DNA of 64,000 bases from positions 3,224,001-3,288,000 of the forward strand of contig NZ_CP053452.2 of the NCBI RefSeq assembly GCF_013128195.2. Reading direction: 5' to 3'. Shown here in pieces: positions 27,901 through 35,832 of the stretch. The translations under genes were made by a program, and so were the position numbers. Positions within the stretch are counted from its first letter, which is position 1, and each line of letters starts with the position of its first letter. The notes beneath the pieces were generated by a model. That model was not told where the DNA came from. It saw only the letters and a list, made by a program, of their open reading frames with translations, and did not search any database. The stretch is from Frigoriglobus tundricola. Its GTDB lineage: Bacteria; Planctomycetota; Planctomycetia; Gemmatales; Gemmataceae.

Positions 27901-30900
27901 AATGTCATTGGCGGGGTGGCCAACGCCACCTACGTGCTCCCTGCCGGCACGTACACGGTCCAGGCTACCTACGACGGCACCTCCAACTACGCGGGCAGCA
28001 CCGACTCCAGTCACACGCTGACGGTCGGCCAGTCGTCCACCTCCACGGCGGCCGCGGCCGCGTCGGCGGCGTTCAGCCCAGCGACCCAGTTTGTGACTCT
28101 GAACGCGACCGTCACGAGCCCGGCCGGGACGGTGAGCGAAGGCACCGAGACGTTCACGCTCTTCCAAGGGACGACGCAGGTCGGCAACTCGGTTACGGTG
28201 GCCGTCAGCGGCGGGGCCGCCGTGGCCAGCTACACGCTCCCGGCGGACACGGCCGCCGGCACCTACACGATCGTGGACGCGTACAACGGCACGAGTAATT
28301 TGTTAGGCTCCAGCGAGGGAACGCACTTCCTGACCGTCGGCCCGGCGGACAGCGCAACGACGGTGCCGACCGCATCGGCGGTCTTCGGCGACGCCTCTGT
28401 GATGCTCAGCGCTTCGGTGGCGAGTGGGGGTAACGCGGTCGCCGAGGGGACCGTGACGTTTACGGTCTTTCAGGGGACCACGGTGATCGGATCTCTGGTG
28501 ACAGCGGTCGTGAGCGGCGGAACCGCGAGCACCAGTTTCCCTCTGCCGGCCGGGTTGGACGCCGGCACGTACACGATTCGGGCGACCTACAGCGGAACGG
28601 GGAACCTGAACACCAGCACGGGCACCGGCTCGCTGGTGCTCAACCCCGCGCTCAGTACCGCCGCCGCAACCGGAGCGCCGGTCGCGTTCAGTTCCGCGTC
28701 CCAATCGGTGAACCTGAGTGCCACCTTCACCAGCACCGGGGGCACGGTGACCGGCGGCACGGCCACGTTCACGATCCTTCAGGGGACCACGGTCATCGGC
28801 ACCGCCGTCACCGTGAACGTCACCGCCGGGACCGCGACCACCAGTTACACGCTTCCCGCCGGAACGCCCGCCGGCACGTACACCATCCAGATCACCTACA
28901 GCGGCAGCACCGACTTCGCCGGCTCCACGAGCACCCAGACGCTGGTGATCGCCAATTTCGCCAGCGCCGTATCGACCTCGGCCACCTCGGTCGTGTTCAG
29001 TTCCTCGTCCCAGTCGGTGAACCTGAGCGCGACCTTGACCAGCCTCGGGGGGATGGTGAGTGAGGGCACGGCCACGTTCACCGTCCTTCAGGGCACCACG
29101 GTCATCGGCAGCCCGGTCACCGTGAACGTGACCGCCGGGGCCGCGACCGCGAGCTACACGCTGCCGGCCGGGTTGGCCGTAGGCACGTACCAGATCCAGG
29201 TCACCTACAACGGCACCGCCAACTTCGCCGGGTCCACGAGCACTGAGCCGCTCGTGATCGCCCATTTCTCCAGCACCACGGTCGCGTCGGCCGCGTCGGC
29301 CACATTCGGCTCCTCGTCCCAGTCGGTGAACCTGAGCGCCACCGTCACCAGCACCGGCGGCACGGTGAGTGAGGGCGCGGTCACGTTCACGATCCTTCAG
29401 GGCACCACCGTAATCGGCAACCCGGTCACCGTGAACGTGACCGCCGGGGCCGCGACCGCGAGCTACACGCTGCCGGCCGGGCTGGACGCCGGCACGTACA
29501 CCATCCAGGTCACCTACGGCGGGACGTCCACGTTCGCCGGTTCCGGCACCACCAGCCACACGCTCGTCATCAACCGCGTGGCAAGCACCACGGCCGCGTC
29601 GGCTGCGTCGGCCGTGTTCAGTTCCGCGTCCCAATCGGTGAGCCTGGGCGCCACCTTCACCAGCCTTGGGGGCACGGTGACCGGCGGCACGGCCACGTTC
29701 ACGATCCTTCAGGGGACCACGGTCATCGGCACCGCCGTCACCGTGAACGTCTCCGCCGGGGCCGCGACCGCGAGCTACACGCTCCCGGCTGGGTTGGCCG
29801 CTGGCACGTACACGATCCAGGTCACCTACAGCGGCAGCACCGACTTCGCCGGGTCCACGAGCACCCAGACGCTGGTGATCGCCCATTTCTCCAGCACCAC
29901 GGCCGCGGTCAGTGCGTTGGGGGCGTTCAGTTACTCGTCCCAGTCGGTGAGCCTGAGCGCCACCCTGACCAGTTCCGGGGGCACGGTGAGTGAGGGCACG
30001 GCGACGTTCACGGTGCTGCAAGGGACCACGGTGATCGGCACCGCCGTCACCGTGAACGTCGCGGCCGGGGCCGCGACCGCGACCTACACGCTTCCCGCCG
30101 GAACGCCCACCGGCACGTACACGATCCGGGTGGTGTACAACGGCACTGCCAACTTCGCCGGGTCCGTCGATACCAGCCACACGCTTGTCGTGAACACTGT
30201 GCACAGCACCACGGCCGCGTCGGCCGCGTCGGTCCCATTCAACACCGTGGCCCAGTCGGTGAGCCTAATCGCCATCTTCACCAGCCCCGGGGGCACGGTG
30301 AATGAGGGCACGGCCACGTTTACGATTCTTCAAGGGACCACGGTGATCGGCACCGCCGTCACCGTGAACGTGACCGCCGGGGCCGCGACCGCGAGCTACA
30401 CGCTGCCGGCCGGGTTGGCCGCCGGCACGTACACGATCCAGGTCACATACAGCGGCACCGCCAACTTCGCCGGGTCCGTCGATACCAGCCAGACGCTGGT
30501 GGTCGCCGACTTCGCCAGCGCCACGAGCGCGTCGGCCGCATCGGCCGTGTTCAGCTCCTCGTCCCAGTCGGTCAGTCTGAGCGCCACCGTGACCAGCTCC
30601 GGGGGCACGGTGAGTGAGGGCACGGCCACGTTCACGATCCTTCAGGGGGCCACGGTGATCGGCACCGCCGTCACCGTGAGCGTCGCGGCCGGGGCCGCGA
30701 CCGCGAGCTACACGCTACCCGCCGGAACGCCCACCGGCACTTATACGATCCGGGTGGTGTACAACGGCACCGCCAACTTCGCCGCCAGCACGGCCACCAA
30801 CCGCACGCTGGTCGTGAGTGCCGCACCGGCCGCCGCGACCGTCACGGCCCCCGCGACCGTGCTCGCCACCGCGGGCCAGTCAATCGTCCTGAGCGCCACG

Positions 30901-32028
30901 GTCACCAGTTCTGGCGGTACGGTGAACGGGGGAACCGAAACGTTCACCATTCTCCAAGGGGGGACCGTGATCGGCGCGCCGATCACGGTCGCCGTCAGCA
31001 ACGGGGTCGCGTCCGGGGCCTACACGCTGCCCGGGGGCACCCCCGCGGGCACTTACGCCATCCGGGCGGTGTACAACGGGACCGCCGACTTCGCCGGTGT
31101 CGCCGTGGACACAACCTTCCGAGTCACGCCCGCCGTCCCGCTGTACGCCGCGGGTAGCGGACCGGGCGGTCCCGGCATCGTCACCGTCTTCAGCCCGACG
31201 ACGAGCGCGGCGTTGCTCGAGTTCGCCCCGTTCGGGGCGTATGCGGGCGGGGTGAAGGTGGCCGTCGGGGACGTGACCGGGGACGGGTACGACGACCTGA
31301 TCGTCATGGCCGGACCCGGTGCCCTCAACGGCCTGGTCGAGATCTACAGCGGCCGGGACTTCTCGCTCATCAACGAGTACTACGCGTTCCCGGGGTACCA
31401 GGGCGAGTTCAACATCGCGGTCGGGGACGTGACCGGCACCGGGATCGCGGACGTGATCTTCTCCACGGCCACCGGGGGCGACTTCGTGTTCGCCTACGCG
31501 GGAGCGAGCAACAACTTCCTCGTGTCGCCGTTCTCGGCGTTCGGCGGGTTCAGGGGCGGGGTGACGATCGCGGCCGGGGATCTGACGGGGGTGGGTCACG
31601 ACGAGATCATCGTGGGCACGGCGTCCCAGGTGGGGGCGGCCGGGGTGTTCAACCAGTACGGGCAACAGCTCCAGCCGTACTACTTCGCGCCGATCCCGAT
31701 GAACGGGGTGAACGTGGCCGCGGGCGATCTGAACGGCTCCGGGCACGACGACCTGATCCTGGGGGCGAAGACCGGCTCGACGCTGGTGCTCGAGTACGAC
31801 GGGGTGTCGCAGGGGCTGGCGGGGTACTTCTTCGCGTTCCCCGGCCAGTCGTTCGGGGTGACCGTGGCGACCGTGGACCCGACCGGGGACGGGTACGCCA
31901 ACATCGTCACCGGGTTCACCGGCAACGTGTCGGCCATCGCCATCTACAGCGGCCTCTCGTTCCAGCTGATGACCGTAAACGGCCAGCCGAGCGGGGCCGG
32001 CGGGGTCACCGTCGCTGGCGGCGCGTGA
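24994..32028 (+). CDS. Giant repetitive surface protein with Ig-like domains and FG-GAP-like end
   Basis: The 2344-residue protein has several parts. The N-terminus has the planctomycete export motif (RRRWLKLCALSLSR, then LAVEALETRDTPA, about 20-65). A beta-helical stretch rich in TVSAGATLAVGAG follows. Residues about 172-695 are 3.3 near-identical 157-residue repeats. Residues about 810-2047 hold twelve Ig-like domains of about 103 residues (GGTVSEGTATFTILQGTTVIG, then SYTLPAG, then YTIQVTYSG). The C-terminal 290 residues have repeats such as VAVGDVTGDGYDDLIV, an FG-GAP/VCBS-like beta-propeller. It would act outside the cell as an adhesin or structural protein; function unknown. Neither ATG 24994 nor ATG 25045 has a clear ribosome site. 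Confidence 0.9.
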   Translation: MPFIVPPRNLPPLGSDTMLPFFRRRWLKLCALSLSRVRSRAARKHRGTRQSLAVEALETRDTPASVYWTGTAGTYNWGDAGNWSTHAVPTAADDAAISVSVPDTISINGGNYSVRSLTDTTGVLSIASGASLNLAATTATSTFGKNVTVSAGATLAVGAGAKVEVSTGGTTVALTVDGTATFASGDAVSLNSGYGASPIQILVGAGGALRATGTTFTATGSYTSRFVFDASAALGTGDLVGDAFDVPLYIPADDVQYLSGSADNNLRFGNVFVTGGLAGGQTAALNAIGTQTTANLQYIFDSNFTVASGATLSVGPGVKVKVSNGDATVALTVDGTATFASGDAVSLNSGYGASPIQILVGAGGALRATGTTFTATGSYTSRFVFDASAALGTGDLVGDAFDVPLYIPADDVQYLSGSADNNLRFGNVFVTGGLAGGQTAALNAIGTQTTANLQYIFDSNFTVASGATLSVGPGVKVKVSNGDATVALTVDGTATFASGDAVSLNSGYGASPIQILVGAGGALRATGTTFTATGSYTSRFVFDASAALGTGDLVGDAFDVPLYIPADDVQYLSGSADNNLRFGNVFVTGGLAGGQTAALNAIGTQTTANLQYIFDSNFTVASGATLSVGPGVKVKVSNGDATVALTVDGTATFASGDAVSLNSGYGASPIQILVGAGGALRATGTTFTATGSYTSQFVVDSGGQLYANNSSFNLPSLALDSGSSATLSFDVVYNQIAVNSGATVNITNNDFRNISAQGIVATGTPTATIDFTNNYWGTTSASAIAAKILDHTTDSTRPTVAYNPILAAEPTDVTASSASAPFNTAAQNVSLTANVVSPLGAVNSGTVTFTLLDGTTVLGTAATANVVSGVATASYTVPAGLAIGTSYTINAVYNGNSTYLASSPATASFSITPSGTSTAVSNATASYGTNNQNVALQATVDSPTGTVSEGTVTFTVLQGGVAVGNPVTVNVIGGVANATYVLPAGTYTVQATYDGTSNYAGSTDSSHTLTVGQSSTSTAAAAASAAFSPATQFVTLNATVTSPAGTVSEGTETFTLFQGTTQVGNSVTVAVSGGAAVASYTLPADTAAGTYTIVDAYNGTSNLLGSSEGTHFLTVGPADSATTVPTASAVFGDASVMLSASVASGGNAVAEGTVTFTVFQGTTVIGSLVTAVVSGGTASTSFPLPAGLDAGTYTIRATYSGTGNLNTSTGTGSLVLNPALSTAAATGAPVAFSSASQSVNLSATFTSTGGTVTGGTATFTILQGTTVIGTAVTVNVTAGTATTSYTLPAGTPAGTYTIQITYSGSTDFAGSTSTQTLVIANFASAVSTSATSVVFSSSSQSVNLSATLTSLGGMVSEGTATFTVLQGTTVIGSPVTVNVTAGAATASYTLPAGLAVGTYQIQVTYNGTANFAGSTSTEPLVIAHFSSTTVASAASATFGSSSQSVNLSATVTSTGGTVSEGAVTFTILQGTTVIGNPVTVNVTAGAATASYTLPAGLDAGTYTIQVTYGGTSTFAGSGTTSHTLVINRVASTTAASAASAVFSSASQSVSLGATFTSLGGTVTGGTATFTILQGTTVIGTAVTVNVSAGAATASYTLPAGLAAGTYTIQVTYSGSTDFAGSTSTQTLVIAHFSSTTAAVSALGAFSYSSQSVSLSATLTSSGGTVSEGTATFTVLQGTTVIGTAVTVNVAAGAATATYTLPAGTPTGTYTIRVVYNGTANFAGSVDTSHTLVVNTVHSTTAASAASVPFNTVAQSVSLIAIFTSPGGTVNEGTATFTILQGTTVIGTAVTVNVTAGAATASYTLPAGLAAGTYTIQVTYSGTANFAGSVDTSQTLVVADFASATSASAASAVFSSSSQSVSLSATVTSSGGTVSEGTATFTILQGATVIGTAVTVSVAAGAATASYTLPAGTPTGTYTIRVVYNGTANFAASTATNRTLVVSAAPAAATVTAPATVLATAGQSIVLSATVTSSGGTVNGGTETFTILQGGTVIGAPITVAVSNGVASGAYTLPGGTPAGTYAIRAVYNGTADFAGVAVDTTFRVTPAVPLYAAGSGPGGPGIVTVFSPTTSAALLEFAPFGAYAGGVKVAVGDVTGDGYDDLIVMAGPGALNGLVEIYSGRDFSLINEYYAFPGYQGEFNIAVGDVTGTGIADVIFSTATGGDFVFAYAGASNNFLVSPFSAFGGFRGGVTIAAGDLTGVGHDEIIVGTASQVGAAGVFNQYGQQLQPYYFAPIPMNGVNVAAGDLNGSGHDDLILGAKTGSTLVLEYDGVSQGLAGYFFAFPGQSFGVTVATVDPTGDGYANIVTGFTGNVSAIAIYSGLSFQLMTVNGQPSGAGGVTVAGGA
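25511..27079 (+). repeat. Exact 471-bp tandem repeats inside the giant gene
   Basis: Three full units (25511-25981, 25982-26452, 26453-26923) and about 155 bases of a fourth follow head to tail in frame. Bases read identically from unit to unit, which implies very recent duplication or gene conversion. Each unit encodes 157 residues starting near ALTVDGTATFASGDAV. Copy number may differ between strains or be miscounted in assembly. Confidence 0.9.
27424..31134 (+). repeat. Twelve diverged 309-bp repeats coding Ig-like domains
   Basis: Twelve units with a regular 309-bp (103-codon) period encode Ig-like domains. The middle units (about 28700-30800) are more alike than the outer ones, showing later expansion there. 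They share the words QSVNLSAT and SYTLPAG. Confidence 0.85.
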
Positions 32029-32034
32029 CCGGAG

Positions 32035-32089
32035 GCGTCCGGAACGAGCGACCCGCGCACCGGTTGCGCGGGTCGCTCGTTCCGGACGC
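32035..32089 (+). terminator. Strong hairpin terminator of the giant gene
   Basis: A perfect 25-bp stem (32035-32059 pairing with 32065-32089, loop CCGGT) starts 7 bases after the stop. No T run follows, so it may act as an RNA-stabilising end or a bidirectional block as well. Confidence 0.85.
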
Positions 32090-32555
32090 GCCGTGCGCGC
32101 CCCGCGCACGACCGACGGATCTTCCGGTAACTCACAATTCCAATCGGGCACTGCCGCGCCACCGGCTCCCGGGTCCGAGTCGAACACCGAACGTTTGAAC
32201 CCGCCTTGCCCCTCCGCTTTCCGATGACGCCCCCGACGAGTGGCACCGGCTCAGGATCGGGAGGGGATCGGACTCGAAGTGATACGCACCCGGCGCTGAT
32301 ACGCGGTCCGGTTGATGCGGTTCGTTCTCGTGTTTGTGGCACAGGCTTTTCTGCCTGTGTAACTGGACGCACGGGCCGGAAAGCCGGTGCCACGGAAATG
32401 CCTCACACGCAACCCGATCGTGAACCCGGCCTCGTTCGGGGCACGCGAGAACCAACAGTGGGAGGTAAAAAACCGCACGGGGCGGCTTCCGCGGGTCCCG
32501 CTCGCTGCGCGAGCGGAAGCGCCAAAGGAACTGAGACGAAACGCCCGGTCGTGCG
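32090..32555. other. Intergenic region with a diverged palindromic repeat
   Basis: No gene was seen. Around 32331-32400 there is a degenerate form of the palindrome that is perfect at 51266-51349 (GTGGCACAGGCTTTTC, later AAAGCCGGTGCCAC). The rest shows nothing recognisable. Confidence 0.5.
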
Positions 32556-32840
32556 TCAATCGCCGCCGCCGTACTCCGGTTCGCCGTAGCTGTCTTCGAC
32601 AACGGTCCGCTTCGGCCGGGAGATGCGCAGCGGGGTCGGGGCGGACACCGACAGCGGTTCGTCGGCCGCGAGCGCCGCGACCCCAACGGCCTCGACCGGT
32701 CGGGCCGGGATGAACCGCAACCGCACCGGCAGCGGCTCGCCGCCCGGGCGGCTCACGGACACGGTCATCTCCTGGGCTTCGGACAGGAGGAAGCCGACCG
32801 GGACGACGACCTGAAGGACCCCGCGTTCAACAGTAGCCAT
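32556..32840 (-). CDS. Hypothetical protein
   Basis: I do not recognise this 94-residue protein. It starts MATVERGVLQVVVPVGFLLSEAQ, continues with beta-strand-like sequence (MTVSVSRPGGEPLPVRLRFIPA) and ends in a charged tail with VVEDSYGEPEYGGGD. There is no signal peptide or membrane helix. ATG 32840 is supported by GGAGG about 8 bases upstream; longer frames reaching 33095 have none. The gene stands alone on the minus strand between the giant gene and apgM. Confidence 0.65.
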   Translation of the reverse strand: MATVERGVLQVVVPVGFLLSEAQEMTVSVSRPGGEPLPVRLRFIPARPVEAVGVAALAADEPLSVSAPTPLRISRPKRTVVEDSYGEPEYGGGD

Positions 32841-33326
32841 CGCATCCACCTCCGAGACGTGAGGGGCGAGCAGAGAGGCGCACCGGCCGGCGCCGGCGCG
32901 ATCGCGCCCCGCCGAACGCGGCGGGGCCGGGACTGTGAATGGTCGGGAACGGTAGCCCGCCGCGAGTCCGGCCGGCGAACTTCCGCTGAGAATAACGCGC
33001 CCCGAGCGAATGTCAAAAGAATCGTTTGGAGAATCCTGGGCGGGCCGGGCGGCGGTTCCTGATACCGCGCGGGGCGCAGACTTGAGCGAATCCAATAGCG
33101 AACCCTAACACAGAGCGGCGAACGTGGCGGATGTGCAGATAAGAAAACCCGCGCCCGCTCTCTCGCGCGGGTGCGGTCGGACGGCGTGGGGAAAGTGGGG
33201 CGGGCGGGGAAACGGAGCCGCGGGCGTCGGGCCGGGGGCCGCCGGCCCGGGGGCGCGACCACCCGCGCCCGTGCCCCGGGCGCGGGCGACTAAACGCGGC
33301 ACGGAACCGGTGATACAATCTCACGT
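32841..33326. other. Gap before apgM
   Basis: No supported gene was found. It holds the promoters of the minus-strand hypothetical gene and of apgM. On the minus strand, an 8-bp GC stem near 33150-33175 followed by TTTTC resembles a terminator or attenuator, but no gene fits it. Confidence 0.5.
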
Positions 33327-34541
33327 ATGAAATACGTCATCGTCATTCCCGACGGGTGCGCGGACGACCCGGTCGCCGAACTCGGCGGGCTCACGCCGCT
33401 CCAGGCCGCAAACCTGCCGAACATGGACCGGGTCGCGCGGGCCGGCGTCGTCGGCCTGTCGAACAACGTGCCGCCGTCGCTCACGCCGGCGTCCGATGTC
33501 GCCACGCTGTCGCTGTTCGGGTACGACCCGCTGAAGTACTACACCGGCCGCGCGCCGCTCGAAACGGCCGCGATGGGCATCCACCTCGGCCCGAACGACT
33601 GGGCGGTCCGGTGCAACCTCGTGTACGCGCCCGACGGCCACATGCGGGACTTCACCGCCGGGCACATTTCCAGTGAGGACGGCGCCCCGCTCGTGCGCGC
33701 GCTCCAGCACGAGCTCGGCGGGCGCGAGCTCGCCGGCGGGACGCTCGAATTTCACCCCGGCGTGCAGTACCGGAACATCCTCGTCTGGCGCGGCCACGCT
33801 CCCGCCTCCCCCCTGCAAGGGACCCGGACGCAGGCCCCGCACGACATCCCGGACCGGCCCGTGGCGGACTACCTCCCCCAGGGGCCGGGGGCGGAACTGC
33901 TCGTCTCACTCATGGAGGCGAGCAAACCGGTCCTCGCGGCCCACCCGGTGAACGCCCGGCGGACCGCGGGGGGCCAGAAGCCGGCCACGCAGATCTGGCT
34001 GTGGGGCCAGGGCCAGGCGCCGCGGATGGCGCCGTTCGCCGACGTGTACGGCTGCCGCGGGGCGATCATCTCGGCCGTCGATCTGGTCCGCGGCGTGGGC
34101 GTGCTGCTCGGCTGGCACCGCATCGACGTGCCCGGCGCGACCGGGTACCTGGACACCAGCTACGCGAACAAAGGGAAGTACGCGATCGAAGCGCTCGGCG
34201 CGTTCGACCTCGTGTGCGTCCACGTCGAAGCGCCCGATGAGGCGTCCCACGAGGGCAAGGTGCTGGAGAAGGTACGGGCGCTCGAACGGATCGACGAGCA
34301 CATCGTGGGGCCGCTGCTCGACGCGCTCCCGCGGTACGGCGCGCACCGCGTGCTGGTCGAACCGGACCACCGCACCACGCTCGCGACGCGGGCGCACGCG
34401 CACGGGGCCGTCGCCTTTGCCGCGTGCGGCTCCGGGATCGCGCCCGACGGCGCCGACCGCTACGACGAGCCGACCGCCGCAACCACCGGCCTGAGCTTGG
34501 ACCCCGGCTGGCAACTCATGAACTGGTGGCTGGGCCGTTGA
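33327..34541 (+). CDS. apgM: Cofactor-independent phosphoglycerate mutase, archaeal type
   Basis: The 404-residue enzyme interconverts 3- and 2-phosphoglycerate in glycolysis. It is the archaeal-type iPGM in the alkaline phosphatase superfamily. The start KYVIVIPDGCADDPVAELGG has the metal-binding Asp. PPSLTPASDVATLSLFGYDP carries the Ser nucleophile. GRAPLETAAMGIHLGPNDWAVRCNLV is the family block. The C-terminal metal site appears as LVEPDHRTT with HAHGAV near residue 360. Length fits the family. The MBL-fold gene starts 59 bases downstream on the same strand. A diagnostic region around DEASHEGKVLEKVRALERID (substrate/metal) is intact. Confidence 0.95.
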   Translation: MKYVIVIPDGCADDPVAELGGLTPLQAANLPNMDRVARAGVVGLSNNVPPSLTPASDVATLSLFGYDPLKYYTGRAPLETAAMGIHLGPNDWAVRCNLVYAPDGHMRDFTAGHISSEDGAPLVRALQHELGGRELAGGTLEFHPGVQYRNILVWRGHAPASPLQGTRTQAPHDIPDRPVADYLPQGPGAELLVSLMEASKPVLAAHPVNARRTAGGQKPATQIWLWGQGQAPRMAPFADVYGCRGAIISAVDLVRGVGVLLGWHRIDVPGATGYLDTSYANKGKYAIEALGAFDLVCVHVEAPDEASHEGKVLEKVRALERIDEHIVGPLLDALPRYGAHRVLVEPDHRTTLATRAHAHGAVAFAACGSGIAPDGADRYDEPTAATTGLSLDPGWQLMNWWLGR

Positions 34542-34600
34542 AAAGTGGTGCGTGACGCGTCTTGAGTTACGATAACACACTCCGCACTGAGGGGACGCAG

Positions 34601-35440
34601 ATGTATCGGTTGCTCGTTGTGGTCGGCGGTGCCGCGCTCTTGCTCGGGTCACTCGTCCCCCCGCACCCGTCACTGAGGGGCCAGGAGCCGAAGGCGAAGA
34701 CGATGACGATCCGGTGGTTCGGCCAGTCCTTTTTCCAGGTGGAGGACTCGGCCGGGCGCAAGTTCGCGTTCGACCCGCACGCCATCCCGGCGTTCGGCCG
34801 CGCGACGGTGCGGGCCGACTTCGCCATCGTCACCCACCCGCACGACGACCACGCGCTGATCGAGATGATCGACACCGGCAAGAAGGACGCGCGGCTCCCC
34901 GAGGCCGACGTGTACCGCGGGGTGACCGAGACCCGGACCGGCAAACAGGACTGGAAGGTGATCGACGAGAAGCGCGGCACCACCCGGATCCGCACCGTCG
35001 CGACCTACCACGACACCCAGAACGGCCTCCAGCGCGGCAAGAACAGCGTGTTCGTGGTCGAGGTGGACGGCCTCGTGATCTGCCACCTCGGCGACCTGGG
35101 CCACGAGCTGACCGACGCGCAGGTGAAGGCGATCGGCAAGGTGGACGTGCTGATGGTCCCGGTCGGCGGCATCTACACCATCAACGGCGAACAGGCGCAG
35201 GCCGTCGTCAAGCAGCTCAAGCCGCGGTTGTACGTGCTGCCGATGCACTACGGCGTGCCCGGCTACGACGACCTCGCCGGGCCGGAAGAGTTCCTCGACG
35301 GGGTGCCGAAGGACCGGGTGAAGAAGCTGCCGGCGACCAACGAACTCACCTTCCCCATCGACGCCAAAGCCGACGCCCCGACCGTCGTGCTGCTCGGCTG
35401 GAAGAAGGAAGAGCCGCCCCCGGCGCCGCCGAAGAAGTGA
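34601..35440 (+). CDS. Secreted metallo-beta-lactamase-fold hydrolase
   Basis: The 279-residue protein begins with a signal peptide (MYRLLVVVGGAALLLGSLVPP). The MBL fold then starts at MTIRWFGQSFFQVEDSAG. The metal ligands are HPHDDH (the HxHxDH motif) followed by VATYHD, HLGDLGH and a late His in LPMHYG. This layout matches the UPF0173/L-ascorbate-lactonase-like branch rather than true beta-lactamases. The substrate is unknown. ATG 34601 has GAGGGG about 6 bases upstream. The C-terminus ends in a Pro/Lys tail (EEPPPAPPKK). Location in periplasm or outside is inferred from the signal peptide. Confidence 0.88.
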   Translation: MYRLLVVVGGAALLLGSLVPPHPSLRGQEPKAKTMTIRWFGQSFFQVEDSAGRKFAFDPHAIPAFGRATVRADFAIVTHPHDDHALIEMIDTGKKDARLPEADVYRGVTETRTGKQDWKVIDEKRGTTRIRTVATYHDTQNGLQRGKNSVFVVEVDGLVICHLGDLGHELTDAQVKAIGKVDVLMVPVGGIYTINGEQAQAVVKQLKPRLYVLPMHYGVPGYDDLAGPEEFLDGVPKDRVKKLPATNELTFPIDAKADAPTVVLLGWKKEEPPPAPPKK

Positions 35441-35832
35441 GCGGAAGGGCGACCGGCGCGGTGCGGCGTGAACCCGCCGGTGCTCGGGAACCCCGTCACC
35501 GACGTGCGGCCCGAAACGCCCCACCCCATCGGGGCGGAGTACCGGTGGTGTCACGGAACCCCGTCACCAACGTGCGTGTCGCCGGTCGCACGACCGGCGA
35601 AGAGGTTCGCCCCTTTTCGAAGCAATCGCTGAGCGCGTCGGCAGTTGAATTCTTACAGCACCCGCGGGCTCACGCCGCGCCGCTCGCCGGATTTCTCGCC
35701 GCACCTCATTTTCCCGTCGGTGCTCAGCTCGATCAACTTTGCGGATGCGGTAACCGCGTTGGCCTGGAACGGTTTTTCGCACTAGGGTTGTGCGCCACAG
35801 TTCGGCAGGGGGCGGACGCCGGAGCGCACGTA
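35441..35832. other. Intergenic region with a 22-bp direct repeat
   Basis: No gene was seen. The sequence GGAACCCCGTCACC (G/A)ACGTGCG occurs at 35487-35508 and again at 35555-35576, 68 bases apart. It holds the promoter region for the downstream kinase; no clear -35/-10 pair was found. Confidence 0.5.

Noticed and set aside
28303-30204. A 633-codon minus-strand open frame with regular repeats
   Set aside because: It is the antisense of the Ig-like repeats of the giant gene; its periodicity comes from the 309-bp units.
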